Below are positions 21,111 through 29,815 of a stretch of 64,000 nt of DNA, piece by piece. The DNA is taken from NCBI GenBank assembly GCA_003285105.1, contig CP030158.1, positions 2,332,501 to 2,396,500 of the forward strand. Reading direction: 5' to 3'. A program made the translations under genes and the position numbers. This DNA comes from Roseithermus sacchariphilus (GTDB lineage: Bacteria; Bacteroidota; Rhodothermia; Rhodothermales; MEBIC09517). Under the pieces are notes generated by a model, which was not told the origin of the DNA, did no database searches, and saw only the letters and a list, made by a program, of their open reading frames with translations. Position 1 is the first letter of the stretch, and each line of letters begins with the position of its first letter.

Positions 21111-23357
21111 TCAGGGGTGGGGCGAGGCGGTGCGGCGCGGCGGGGGTTCCACGCCGATGGGCTGCCCCGTGTAGGCCGGCAGCACCACGGTGAAGCGGCT
21201 CCCGGCGCCGACTTCGCTCTCGGCGTAGATCTCACCGTTCATGCTGAGCACCAGCTCGCGGGTGATGGACAGGCCGAGGCCGACCCCCTGGAAGCCCTCG
21301 GTGTAGGTGCGCTGCTCCTGCGCGAAGCGCGTGAACAGGTGCGGCATGAACTCCGGCGCGATGCCGCGGCCGGTGTCTTCCACGACGAGGGTGACGGCCG
21401 GCACCGGGGGGCCTCCGGTGGTGAGGACGAGCCGGGTCTGCCCCGTGCGGACCGTCACGTGCCCCTGGCTGGTGAACTTGATCGCATTGGAGACGAGGTT
21501 GAGCAGGATCTGCCGCAGCCGCATCGCGTCGGCATAGGCTATCGGCGGGTCCTCGGCCGGGAGCGCCCTCAGTGTCAGCCCCTTCTGATGGGCCCAGGTA
21601 TGCAACTGGTTGAGCACGTCGTCGATGACGACCTCGAGCGGCACGGCGTCCAGCGTCAGGTGCAGCTGCCCGGTGTCGGCGCTGGCGACGTCGAGCAGGT
21701 TGTTGACCAGGTCGAGCAGGCGGGTGCTGCTGGTGCGGATGATCTGCAGGAACTCGCGTTCGTGGGGTTCGATGCGCGGGGCCAGCTCGGATTCCAGGAT
21801 CTGATTGAACCCCATGATGGCCGTCAGCGGCGTGCGGATCTCGTGGCTGACGGTGTTGAGGAACTGGCTCTTGACCCGGTTGGCTGCCTGTGCCGCCAGC
21901 GAGGCCTCGCGCAGCTCGCGGACGAAGCGGCAGCCCACGGCGATGCCCTGGATGAGGATGAAGCCGAGGAAGGCCTGCGGGAACAGGTACGGCGTGCCCT
22001 CGATGACGCCCATCGCCCGCAGCACGTCGTGGATCCCTCCACCGAGCACGAAGAGGAACCCCAGCGCCGTGCTGCGCGCCAGCGGGCGTCGCCGTTGCAG
22101 GGCGGCCAGCAGCACGATCAGCGCCGGAGGAATCAGCAACAGGCTCAGCCAGCGGGAGATGGCCAGCAGGTAGGAGGTGACCTGAGGGGAGACGATCAGG
22201 ACCGTCAGGGAGAAGAACAGGCTCAGGATGGCGGCGGTCAGCGCCGGGATGGTGGTAGCCACCCGCAGCCAGTCCGGCAGTGTCGGGGGTTCCTCGTCCA
22301 CCAGCCGGTAGGTACGCAGCGGCCGTTCCTCGTCCGGCTGACGGAGGTAGAGCCGCCAGCCGGCGACGTGGATCTCCAGAAACTCCCGGGGGAAGAACGC
22401 CCACAGCAGGAAGGCGAACAGCCCGTTGAGCACGAGGTAGCTGATCGCCTCCACGGCGATGCGCACCTCGAAGTCGACCGCCTGTGGAAACATCGGCTCC
22501 AGCAGCCCGGCGGTGGAGACGGTGCGTACGGCCATGGCCAGCGCCAGCAGGCTGAGGGCCAGCATGGCGTAATTGGTGCGGTTGGCGAACCAGAAGATGA
22601 GGAAGGCCAGCCCGATCAGCAGATACATGCCGCAGCTGGCGAAGGCCACGGCGTTCTGGCGCAGCAACATGCGCTCGATGGAGGGCGCGGTGCCGATGCG
22701 GATGGCGTGGAAGGGGCCGCCGTTGCGGTAGTCGTAGTTGGCCACGCGCCAGGTCAGCACCAGCGCCGTATCCGCCGGCAGGCTGAAGCGGACGGGTCGG
22801 CGGCTGAGCTGCGTGGTGACGGCCGTGGCCCCGGGCCGGCCGCTGCGGGCGAGTTCGACGGGCGGCTGGCCGGGCCGGGCGGCGTAGATCGCATGCGCGT
22901 TGTTGGCGTGCTGCACGTATCCGGCCAGCGGCGGGTGCCCCGGCGGCAGGCGGAGGTGCAGCCGGTACCAGACGTGCCCTTCATCCGGAAAACCTTGCCG
23001 CGTGAAGTACGCCGGGACCCGGGCCGGCTGCCAGTCGTCATCGGGCAGGTCGTACGCCGCCAGGTCGGCGGTGTCCGGGCCGGCGTAGGCCAGCCACGTG
23101 CCGTTCAGAGGCAGCGGCCGGTCCAGCGGCACGTCCCGCAGATCCAGCAGGCCATAGACGACCTCCGGCTGCGGGGTGGACGAGCATCCCACCCCGGCCA
23201 GGAGGATCAGGCAGACCAGCAGAGACGACCAGACGCTATGCCGAGACGACGACAAGGAGAAGGAGCCGTAAGCTGGAAAGAAGTGTCCGAGAAAGGCGGT
23301 AAAGACGGGCAGACCACACGGTGCCGCAGGGCCAGCATAGAACGTACCGATCCGCAA
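21111..23357 (-). CDS. membrane sensor histidine kinase with 7TMR-DISM sensor
   Basis: The frame is 748 residues. A signal peptide with a lipobox-like LLAGVGC is followed by a DISM-type periplasmic beta domain (about 65-230). Seven hydrophobic helices (about 240-480) come next. The HisKA domain contains NTVSHEIRTPL (phospho-acceptor His about 505), and the HATPase contains NLVSNAIKF (N box), EDTGRGIAPEF (G1) and GVGLGLSI (G2). No response regulator is adjacent, so it is an orphan kinase. The start is unclear: the frame opens with TTG at 23357, and another TTG at 23255 would give a tighter signal peptide. Confidence 0.9.
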   Translation of the reverse strand: MRIGTFYAGPAAPCGLPVFTAFLGHFFPAYGSFSLSSSRHSVWSSLLVCLILLAGVGCSSTPQPEVVYGLLDLRDVPLDRPLPLNGTWLAYAGPDTADLAAYDLPDDDWQPARVPAYFTRQGFPDEGHVWYRLHLRLPPGHPPLAGYVQHANNAHAIYAARPGQPPVELARSGRPGATAVTTQLSRRPVRFSLPADTALVLTWRVANYDYRNGGPFHAIRIGTAPSIERMLLRQNAVAFASCGMYLLIGLAFLIFWFANRTNYAMLALSLLALAMAVRTVSTAGLLEPMFPQAVDFEVRIAVEAISYLVLNGLFAFLLWAFFPREFLEIHVAGWRLYLRQPDEERPLRTYRLVDEEPPTLPDWLRVATTIPALTAAILSLFFSLTVLIVSPQVTSYLLAISRWLSLLLIPPALIVLLAALQRRRPLARSTALGFLFVLGGGIHDVLRAMGVIEGTPYLFPQAFLGFILIQGIAVGCRFVRELREASLAAQAANRVKSQFLNTVSHEIRTPLTAIMGFNQILESELAPRIEPHEREFLQIIRTSSTRLLDLVNNLLDVASADTGQLHLTLDAVPLEVVIDDVLNQLHTWAHQKGLTLRALPAEDPPIAYADAMRLRQILLNLVSNAIKFTSQGHVTVRTGQTRLVLTTGGPPVPAVTLVVEDTGRGIAPEFMPHLFTRFAQEQRTYTEGFQGVGLGLSITRELVLSMNGEIYAESEVGAGSRFTVVLPAYTGQPIGVEPPPRRTASPHP

Positions 23358-23491
23358 GACGGACGCGGAAGGACGGAAAAATAAGGCTCCGGGGCCAGGT
23401 TTCCGAGCGGCCGCCCGGGGTCGCCCGGGGCCGGGGGGGCAGGATGAAACGGCCGTGGGGCGAAATCCCCCGTCCCGCCCCGGGCCGGCGG

Positions 23492-24699
23492 CTACAGGCG
23501 GCGGTCGATGCGGGGCAGCACCTCGCGCATCCAGGCCCGGTACCGTCCCTCACGGATGGCCGTGCGGGCTTCGCGCATCAGCCACAGGTAGAACGACAGG
23601 TTTTGCAGCGAGGCGATCTGCAGGCCCAGGATCTCATTGGCCTTGAACAGGTGCCGAACGTAGGCCCGCGTGAACGTCTGAGACACGTAGCCATCCAGAC
23701 CCGGATCGAGCGGCGAGAAGTCGGATTGCCACTTCGCGTTGCGGATGTTCAGCTGGCCCTCGGTCGTGAAGAGGGTCCCGTTGCGGCCGTTGCGCGTGGG
23801 CATCACACAGTCGAACATATCGACCCCCGGGCCACGTTCTCCAGGAGGTTCGCCGGCGTGCCCACGCCCATCAGATAGCGCGGCTTGTCGGCCGGCAGGA
23901 TCTCGTTGACGACCTCCACCATGGCATACATGGCTTCGTGCGATTCGCCCACGGACAACCCGCCGATGGCATAGCCGGGGAAGTTGAGGTCCACCAGAGC
24001 GCGGGCCGAGGCACGCCGGATCTCGGGGTAGACCACCCCCTGCACGATGGCGAAGAGGGCCTGGTCGTGTCCGTAGAGGCCCTCGGTTTCGTCGAAGCGG
24101 CGGCGGCAGCGGGCGGCCCATTGCAGCGTGCGTTCGTGGGCGCGCCAGGCATAGGGGCGGTCGGCGTCGCCCGGCGGGCATTCATCCAGCACCATCATGA
24201 TGTCCGCGCCGATGGTCCGCTGGATGTCCACCACGGATTCCGGCGTGAACCAGTGGTGGGCGCCGTCGATGTGGCTCTGGAAGCGGACGCCCTCGTCGGT
24301 GAGCGTACGCAGCTCGGCCAGCGAAAACACCTGGTAGCCGCCCGAGTCGGTGAGGATCGGGCCGGGCCATTGCATGAAGCGATGGAGCCCGCCGGCCTGC
24401 CGCAGCACGTCGGTGCCGGGACGGAGGTAGAGGTGGTACGTGTTGCCCAGGATGATCTGCGCCCGGACGTCGTGTTGCAGCTCGCGCGGCTGCACGGCCT
24501 TCACGCTGCCGACCGTGCCGACGGGCATGAAGATGGGTGTTTCGATCGTCCCGTGGTCCGTTTCCAGGCGCCCGGCCCGGGCTCCGGTGTCCGGGTCGGT
24601 GTGTTCCAGCGTAAACCGCACGGCGGGGGTGGACGGGTGAGGGGATGAGAGAGCGGGGGGCGTCTCGAAGTGCCCGGGGCGTTCGATGGCCCTCGTCAC
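23492..24699 (-). CDS. tgt: tRNA-guanine transglycosylase (frameshifted in this sequence)
   Basis: Tgt exchanges guanine 34 for preQ1 in tRNAs for Asp, Asn, His and Tyr. Seen: TPIFMPVGTVGSVKAV, the catalytic ILTDSGGYQVFSL (Asp general base), FAIVQGVVYPEIR, YAIGGLSVGE and, after a frame change, the nucleophile region GVDMFDCVMPTRNGRNG and the zinc-site tail. One base is missing in the CCCCC run 23824-23828; one more restores ARGVDMFD and a product of about 402 residues. The start GTG at 24699 overlaps the upstream stop (GTGA); a GTG at 24621 would give the canonical MRFTLEHTD start. Confidence 0.92.
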
Positions 24700-25289
24700 T
24701 CGACCTCCGCGGTGCACCGTGTGGAGGCAGGGGCCGGGGTCGTCGCCAGCCAGTCGACGAGGGCGGCGCGGTCCGGGGCGGTCAGGCCCAGCGCCAGCAC
24801 ATCGCCCCGCGCCGTACGCAGCAGCAGCACGTCCCGTTCCGGGTGGTTGACGAAGTCCATCGTGCCGGCATAGCGCCGCTCGTGCCGGTGGTAGCGGAGC
24901 GGGTCGACCGTGGTGACGGCAGCGAGGTCGGCCGGATCGAGCGACACGGTGTGCGGCCCCCGGCGCACGCGCAGCCGTCCGTCCGCGGCGGTGAGGTGGA
25001 TGGCGGGCCGGAAGCCCCAGCCGGCCAGGAGGAAGCCCGCCAGGGCGGCGGCCAGATGCGCCCCGGCATAGCGCAGCGCCGTCGGTCCGGTCGGGTCGGC
25101 CTGGAGGACCGGGTGCAGCCAGAGCCAGCCCAGCATCGAGCCCAGCACGCCAGCCAGCAGCAGCCCCGTCACGGCGACGATGAACAGCGCCTCGGCGCGG
25201 CGGGGGTCGCCGGTGCGGCGGCGCAGCCAGCGCCCGAGGAGGCTGTGGCTCGGGGCAAAACGACGGGGGATGTACAGACGGAGGGGCAC
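24696..25289 (-). CDS. small membrane protein
   Basis: The product is about 197 residues with two transmembrane helices (ALFIVAVTGLLLAGVLGSML and GAHLAAALAGFLLAGWGF). A soluble C-terminal part (about 110-197) is rich in beta strands and has a PH-like feel (LRVRRGPHTVSLDPADLAAV). I prefer the GTG at 25289; the frame reaches a GTG at 25394 that would overlap the upstream AI-2E gene by 53 nt. It is coupled to tgt by a GTGA overlap. No known family is assigned. Confidence 0.65.
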   Translation of the reverse strand: MPLRLYIPRRFAPSHSLLGRWLRRRTGDPRRAEALFIVAVTGLLLAGVLGSMLGWLWLHPVLQADPTGPTALRYAGAHLAAALAGFLLAGWGFRPAIHLTAADGRLRVRRGPHTVSLDPADLAAVTTVDPLRYHRHERRYAGTMDFVNHPERDVLLLRTARGDVLALGLTAPDRAALVDWLATTPAPASTRCTAEVE

Positions 25290-25341
25290 GTCGGGCGTGG
25301 GGACGGGGAGCGAGCGACCGCGGGCATGGATTCGGTGCGGT

Positions 25342-26700
25342 TCAGCGCGGCGACGTTTCAGCCGGGGCGGCGTCACCGTCGGGCGCGGCGTCACCGTCGG
25401 GCGCCGGGCCGTCGGGTGCGCCGCGCGGGCCCTCGTTGTACCGGGCGAGGTCCAGCGTCAGTTCCTCGCGGTAGGCCCGGTAGCCCATCTGAAGCAGCGC
25501 CGTGGTCGGCACCGCGATGAGCAGGCCAAAGACCCCCATGAAGTAGCCGAAGACGAAGAGCGCCAGGATGATCAGCACCGGATGCAGGCCCACGTGGTAG
25601 CTGAGGATGTTGGGCGTCAGCACCGTCGATTCCAGCAGCGACTGCATCAGCAGCACCACCACCACGATCAGCGCCTTGACCAGCCACGGATCGCCGAAGG
25701 TCACCGCCAGGAGCACGCCCACGATGTTGGTCACGATGATGCCCAGGTTCGGGATCATGTTCAGCAGCCCGCCCAGCAGCCCGATGAGCAGCGCGAACGG
25801 CACCCCGCCGATGTAGAGGAGCAGGGAGACGTTGAAGGCGGCGATGGCGCTGATGGTGAGCTGGCCGCGCAGGTAATTGCCCACCACCCCGCCGGCCTTG
25901 ACCAGGTAATCGCGGCGGCCTCCGAAGGTCGGAAACAGCTCGATCAGGCGCCGCTTGATGAAGGGGTAGTCGCGCAGCGTGTAGAAGAGCAGCACGGGGG
26001 TGATGGAGACGACCACCAGGACGCTCAGCAGCGAGCCCAGCGAGCGAATCAGGCTCTGCGTGGCCGTCGGGATGCGGCCCGTCAGGTCCGTGAGCTGGTC
26101 CTGGATCGTCGTCGTGAGCTGGGCGACGACCTCGTTTTTGTCGATCCCCAGGTCGGCGAGGGTGTCCATGAAGGGCGCCGAGAGCAGCCAGGCCCGCAGG
26201 TCGCCCAGGCTGCCCAGCAGCCGCGTCGCCAGCGTTTCCAGCTGGCTGAAGAGGTTGGGCACCAGCAGCAGCGCGAACAGACCGACGAGGCTCACCGCCA
26301 GGGCCGTCACCAGCAGCGAGGGCACCCAGCGCGGCATCCGAAACCGCTGGCGGAGGTAGCTGACGAGGGGGTCGAAGAGGTAGGCCAGCAGGTAGACCAG
26401 CACGAAGGGCAGCAGGATCACCTTCAGCTGGACGAACAGCCACGTCAGCACGAGAAAGCCGCCCGAGAGGAGGATGGCACGGACGGTGCGGTGCCGGCGC
26501 AGCGGCCAGAGCAGGATGGCGCCGGCGGCCGCGATCAGCGGCGGGTTCAGCAGCCCGCCGTCCGGGGCCGGGGTATGCAGGTCGTAGAGGAGGACCAGAA
26601 ACAGCGCCAGCCCGCCCACCACCAGCGCCGTCTCGAAGGCCGCGGTACGCTGCGTGGCCAGGCGTTTGCGAAAGTCCCGGGCGGTGCCGTCGTCGGCCAT
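25342..26700 (-). CDS. AI-2E family transporter (PerM-like)
   Basis: This 452-residue integral membrane protein has about eight hydrophobic segments, a soluble helical insertion in the middle (about 160-230) and the family's conserved GxxxxxIPNLG region (LLGGLLNMIPNLGIIVTNIV). Some members export autoinducer-2 or sodium/protons; the substrate here is unknown. The C-terminus is an acidic/Pro tail with short tandem repeats (APDGDA). It is 18 nt downstream of MlaD, so it is probably co-transcribed with the Mla genes. Confidence 0.88.
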   Translation of the reverse strand: MADDGTARDFRKRLATQRTAAFETALVVGGLALFLVLLYDLHTPAPDGGLLNPPLIAAAGAILLWPLRRHRTVRAILLSGGFLVLTWLFVQLKVILLPFVLVYLLAYLFDPLVSYLRQRFRMPRWVPSLLVTALAVSLVGLFALLLVPNLFSQLETLATRLLGSLGDLRAWLLSAPFMDTLADLGIDKNEVVAQLTTTIQDQLTDLTGRIPTATQSLIRSLGSLLSVLVVVSITPVLLFYTLRDYPFIKRRLIELFPTFGGRRDYLVKAGGVVGNYLRGQLTISAIAAFNVSLLLYIGGVPFALLIGLLGGLLNMIPNLGIIVTNIVGVLLAVTFGDPWLVKALIVVVVLLMQSLLESTVLTPNILSYHVGLHPVLIILALFVFGYFMGVFGLLIAVPTTALLQMGYRAYREELTLDLARYNEGPRGAPDGPAPDGDAAPDGDAAPAETSPR

Positions 26701-26718
26701 GCGTCTGTGGCGGAGCCT

Positions 26719-27885
26719 CTACTGCTGGTTCGCCGATCCGGAGTCCTGCGCGGAGGTTTCCGCCGGGGTGTCGGGCGGCGTCTGCGGCGGCGTCCCGACG
26801 GCACCGCCGGGGGGCAGGGCCTCCAGCGCCTCCACCGCCACGCCGGTGCTGTCGCCGGGCACGACGCGGGCTTCGAGGGCCCTCAGGCGCTGCTCCCACT
26901 CGAACAACTCCCGCTCGCGTTCCTGCAGCCTCCGGTAGGTTTCCTCCAGCGCCCGTTCGCGCACCTCGAAAGGCGCAGCCTCCATGTAGCCCCGCTCCTC
27001 GAAGTAGCGCTTGAAGAGGAAGTTGTGCCGGGCCGCCTCCATCAGCTGCGCGAACCGGTACGTCCCCAGCGCGCCCCAGTTGGCCGCATTCTCCGCGCTG
27101 TTCGTGATGCCGCGCAGGTCCGTCGAGATGGTCTGGAGCGTGTCGGCCGTGGAGAGGAGCTTGTCGTAGAGCACCGGGTCGTTGATGAGCTGGGCCAGCG
27201 TGCCCTCGCCGTTGTTGATCTTGTTGAGGATGTCCTCGACGCCCTCGGTGGCGCGCCCGGCCAGGCCCACGAGCGCCTCGGCGTTGTCGGCCAGGTTGTT
27301 GATGACGCGGCGGGATTCGTTCGTCGTTTGCACGAACTCGTCGTAGAGCGTCGGGTCATAGATGATCTTGCCCAGCGTGCCCTCGCCGTTGCGCACGTCC
27401 AGCATGATCTGCTCGAAGGCGACGGCGGCCTGCTCGAAGCGCTGCACCGAGGTCATCGCCCGGTCGGTGATCTCGAACAGGTCGAAGGGCGGCACGCCCG
27501 GGATGAAGCCGCCGTCCTCCACGGGTTCGGCCGGTTGCGCCGCGGGCACCAGCACCACGATCTGGTTGCCCACCAGGCCCTCGCTCTTGATCTGGGCCTG
27601 CGTGTTCTTGCGGATGAGATGGCGCGCCTCCTCCTGGATCGCCATGCGGACGAGGATCTGCCCGCCCGGTTCCTCGGGCAACTGCACCGTCTCGACGCGG
27701 CCGATGTTGACGCCCTGGTACTGCACCGCGCCGCCGGCCTGCAGGCCGGCCACGCTGCTGAAGCGCGACTGCACGAAGAACGTGTCGCTCAGCAGAAAGG
27801 AGCGGTCGGCCAGGATGAACAGCGCCCCGAGGAAGAGGACGACGCCGGCCAGTACGAGCAAGCCTACGCGTGCCTGGCGTGACAT
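26719..27885 (-). CDS. mlaD: MlaD/MCE domain lipid-transport protein
   Basis: This 388-residue protein has an N-terminal transmembrane anchor (about 6-24: VGLLVLAGVVLFLGALFILA) and a periplasmic MCE domain (about 38-115: VAGLQAGGAVQYQGVNIGRV). A long helical C-terminal region follows, with NNGEGTLAQLINDP-type repeats. It should act as the periplasmic substrate-binding ring of an ABC phospholipid transporter with MlaE and MlaF. It is longer than E. coli MlaD (183 residues), as in many Bacteroidota-type MCE proteins. Confidence 0.9.
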   Translation of the reverse strand: MSRQARVGLLVLAGVVLFLGALFILADRSFLLSDTFFVQSRFSSVAGLQAGGAVQYQGVNIGRVETVQLPEEPGGQILVRMAIQEEARHLIRKNTQAQIKSEGLVGNQIVVLVPAAQPAEPVEDGGFIPGVPPFDLFEITDRAMTSVQRFEQAAVAFEQIMLDVRNGEGTLGKIIYDPTLYDEFVQTTNESRRVINNLADNAEALVGLAGRATEGVEDILNKINNGEGTLAQLINDPVLYDKLLSTADTLQTISTDLRGITNSAENAANWGALGTYRFAQLMEAARHNFLFKRYFEERGYMEAAPFEVRERALEETYRRLQERERELFEWEQRLRALEARVVPGDSTGVAVEALEALPPGGAVGTPPQTPPDTPAETSAQDSGSANQQ

Positions 27886-27996
27886 GGGTTCCGGGGTTGG
27901 TGAGGGGCTATCGGCGATCGCACGACCCGCTCCGCTCCGTCGGGCGGCAGCGGACGGGGAGGAGGGGCCGGCGTCCGGTTCCTGACGGCGGACGCC

Positions 27997-28791
27997 TCAT
28001 CTCAACCCCTCGTCGCCGAAGAAGTTGCGGAGCTCGGGGTGATCCGATCGCTTCAGCTCGTCCAGCGTGCCGCTCGCCACGAGCGTGCCCTCGTAGAGGA
28101 AGTGCGCCCGGTCCGTGATGATCTCGGCGCAGAGCAGGTCGTGCGTGATGGCGATGGACGTGATGCCCCGCTCGTCCCGCAGCCGCGTGATGAGGTGCGA
28201 GACGGTGCGCACGGAGATCGGGTCGAGGCCGGTCGTGGGTTCGTCGTAGAGCAGGATCTCCGGTTCCAGGATGATGGCCCGGGCCAGCCCGATCCGCTTC
28301 TTCTGGCCGCCCGAGAGCTCGGCCGGGTACTGCGGCCCGGTATGCTCCAGGTTCACCCAGGCCAGCGTCTCCTCGATCCGCTCCCGGGCCTCGGCCTCAG
28401 ACAGGTCGGCGTGCCGGTTCAGGATGAAGTTGAGGTTCTCGTAGACCGTCATCGAGTCGAACAGCGCCCCGCCCTGGAACAGGTAGCCGATGCGGAGCCG
28501 CACGCGGTCCAGCTCGTCGCCCTCCAGCCGATCGACCCGCTGGCCCTGGACCCACACCTCGCCCCGGTCGGGCTTGAGGAGCTGCACGATGTGCTTGATG
28601 AGCACGCTCTTGCCCGTGCCGGAGCCGCCCATCACCACGGCCGACGTGCCGCGCTCGACGGAGAGGTCGACGCCGGTGAGCACGTGCTTGTCGCCGAAGC
28701 TTTTGTGCACGTCCCGCAATTCGATGACGATGTCGTCCGGGGGCGGGGTGCCGGCGTCCGGGGTGGTCTGTTCGGCCGTCTCGGGAAGCAC
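27997..28791 (-). CDS. mlaF: ABC transporter ATP-binding protein MlaF
   Basis: This 264-residue ATPase has Walker A GGSGTGKS (55-62), a Q-loop YLFQGGALFDSM, signature LSGGQKKR, Walker B ILLYDEPTTGLD and a switch His in AITHD. It energises lipid transport through MlaE. The start is a GTG at 28791. It lies 66 nt downstream of mlaE and 111 nt upstream of mlaD, with the same strand and order as Mla operons elsewhere. Confidence 0.95.
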   Translation of the reverse strand: MLPETAEQTTPDAGTPPPDDIVIELRDVHKSFGDKHVLTGVDLSVERGTSAVVMGGSGTGKSVLIKHIVQLLKPDRGEVWVQGQRVDRLEGDELDRVRLRIGYLFQGGALFDSMTVYENLNFILNRHADLSEAEARERIEETLAWVNLEHTGPQYPAELSGGQKKRIGLARAIILEPEILLYDEPTTGLDPISVRTVSHLITRLRDERGITSIAITHDLLCAEIITDRAHFLYEGTLVASGTLDELKRSDHPELRNFFGDEGLR

Positions 28792-28857
28792 GGATGGAAG
28801 GGGGGTTGAGCGGGAAAGAAGGTGGGGCGAAGGGCCGCGCCGGTTCCGGGCTTGCGC

Positions 28858-29634
28858 TCACACGCCGCCGAAGAGCAGGAGCGAGAGGCGCACGATCAGG
28901 ACGTCGGCCAGGATGATCAGCAGCGAGGAGACGACGACCGACTGCATGGCGGCCTGCCCGACCTCGCGCGTGCCGCCGCGGACGCTGTAGCCCATGTAGC
29001 AACTCACCAGCCCGACGATCAGGCCGAAGACGCCGGTTTTGCCCGTGTCCAGGATCAGGTCCGAGAACCGCATGCTGGCGAAGGCCGTGCTGATGAAGAT
29101 GCGGTAGTCCATGCCGGCGCTCAGCAGCGATTCCAGGTATCCGCCCACGAGCGCGATGATGTCGGTCCAGATGGTCAGGATGGGGAACATGAAGGCGCAG
29201 GCCAGCACGCGGGTGACGACGAGGTAGTGGAACGGCTTGAGCGCGGCCACTTCCAGCGCGTCGATCTGCTCGGTCACGCGCATCGAGCCGATCTCGGCGC
29301 CGATGCCGGCCCCGAGCCGTCCGGCCAGCACGAGCGAGGTGAACACCGGCCCGATCTCTTTGAAGACCGACAGCGCCAGCATGTTGGGCAACACCGCCTC
29401 GGCACCGAAGCGGGCCAGCGTGCCGCGGCTCTGCATCGCCAGCACGATCCCGATGGCAAGCCCCGTCACGGCCGTCAGCAGGAAGCTCTTGGATCCCGCC
29501 TCATCCATCTGGTGGATCAACTCGCGCCCCTCGAACGGACGCCGCCAGAACCGCCGGAAGAACTCCACCGCAAACAGCGCCAGCTCGCCCGTGCGCGTCA
29601 GGATCAGGGTGACGAAGCCGGAAGAGGAGGCCAT
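28858..29634 (-). CDS. mlaE: ABC transporter permease MlaE
   Basis: This 258-residue inner-membrane permease has about five transmembrane segments and the family signatures KEIGPVFTSLVLAGRLGAGI and EIGSMRVTEQIDALEVAAL. It forms the channel through which phospholipids pass between the inner membrane and MlaD. It is the first of the MlaE-F-D set and is separated from tamB by a heptanucleotide repeat tract (29651-29727). Confidence 0.95.
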   Translation of the reverse strand: MASSSGFVTLILTRTGELALFAVEFFRRFWRRPFEGRELIHQMDEAGSKSFLLTAVTGLAIGIVLAMQSRGTLARFGAEAVLPNMLALSVFKEIGPVFTSLVLAGRLGAGIGAEIGSMRVTEQIDALEVAALKPFHYLVVTRVLACAFMFPILTIWTDIIALVGGYLESLLSAGMDYRIFISTAFASMRFSDLILDTGKTGVFGLIVGLVSCYMGYSVRGGTREVGQAAMQSVVVSSLLIILADVLIVRLSLLLFGGV

Positions 29635-29650
29635 GGCTCAGTGTAGAGAA

Positions 29651-29727
29651 GGCTGTGGGCTGCTGGCTGCTGGCCGTGGGCTGCTGGCTGTGGGCTGCTG
29701 GCTGTGAGCTGACCGCTGACCGCTGGC
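29651..29727. repeat. heptanucleotide array (AGCCNNN family, minus orientation)
   Basis: Tandem 7-mers such as GGCTGTG and GGCTGCT (AGCCCAC and AGCCAGC on the other strand) lie between mlaE and tamB. Confidence 0.85.
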
Positions 29728-29815
29728 GGCCCAGAGCCGAATGTACGTATGCCGGATGTCAGAAGCAGGGGGAACCGGGCGTCCGGCTCCTCGCTTTTTC
29801 TCTTTCGTCCTGGCC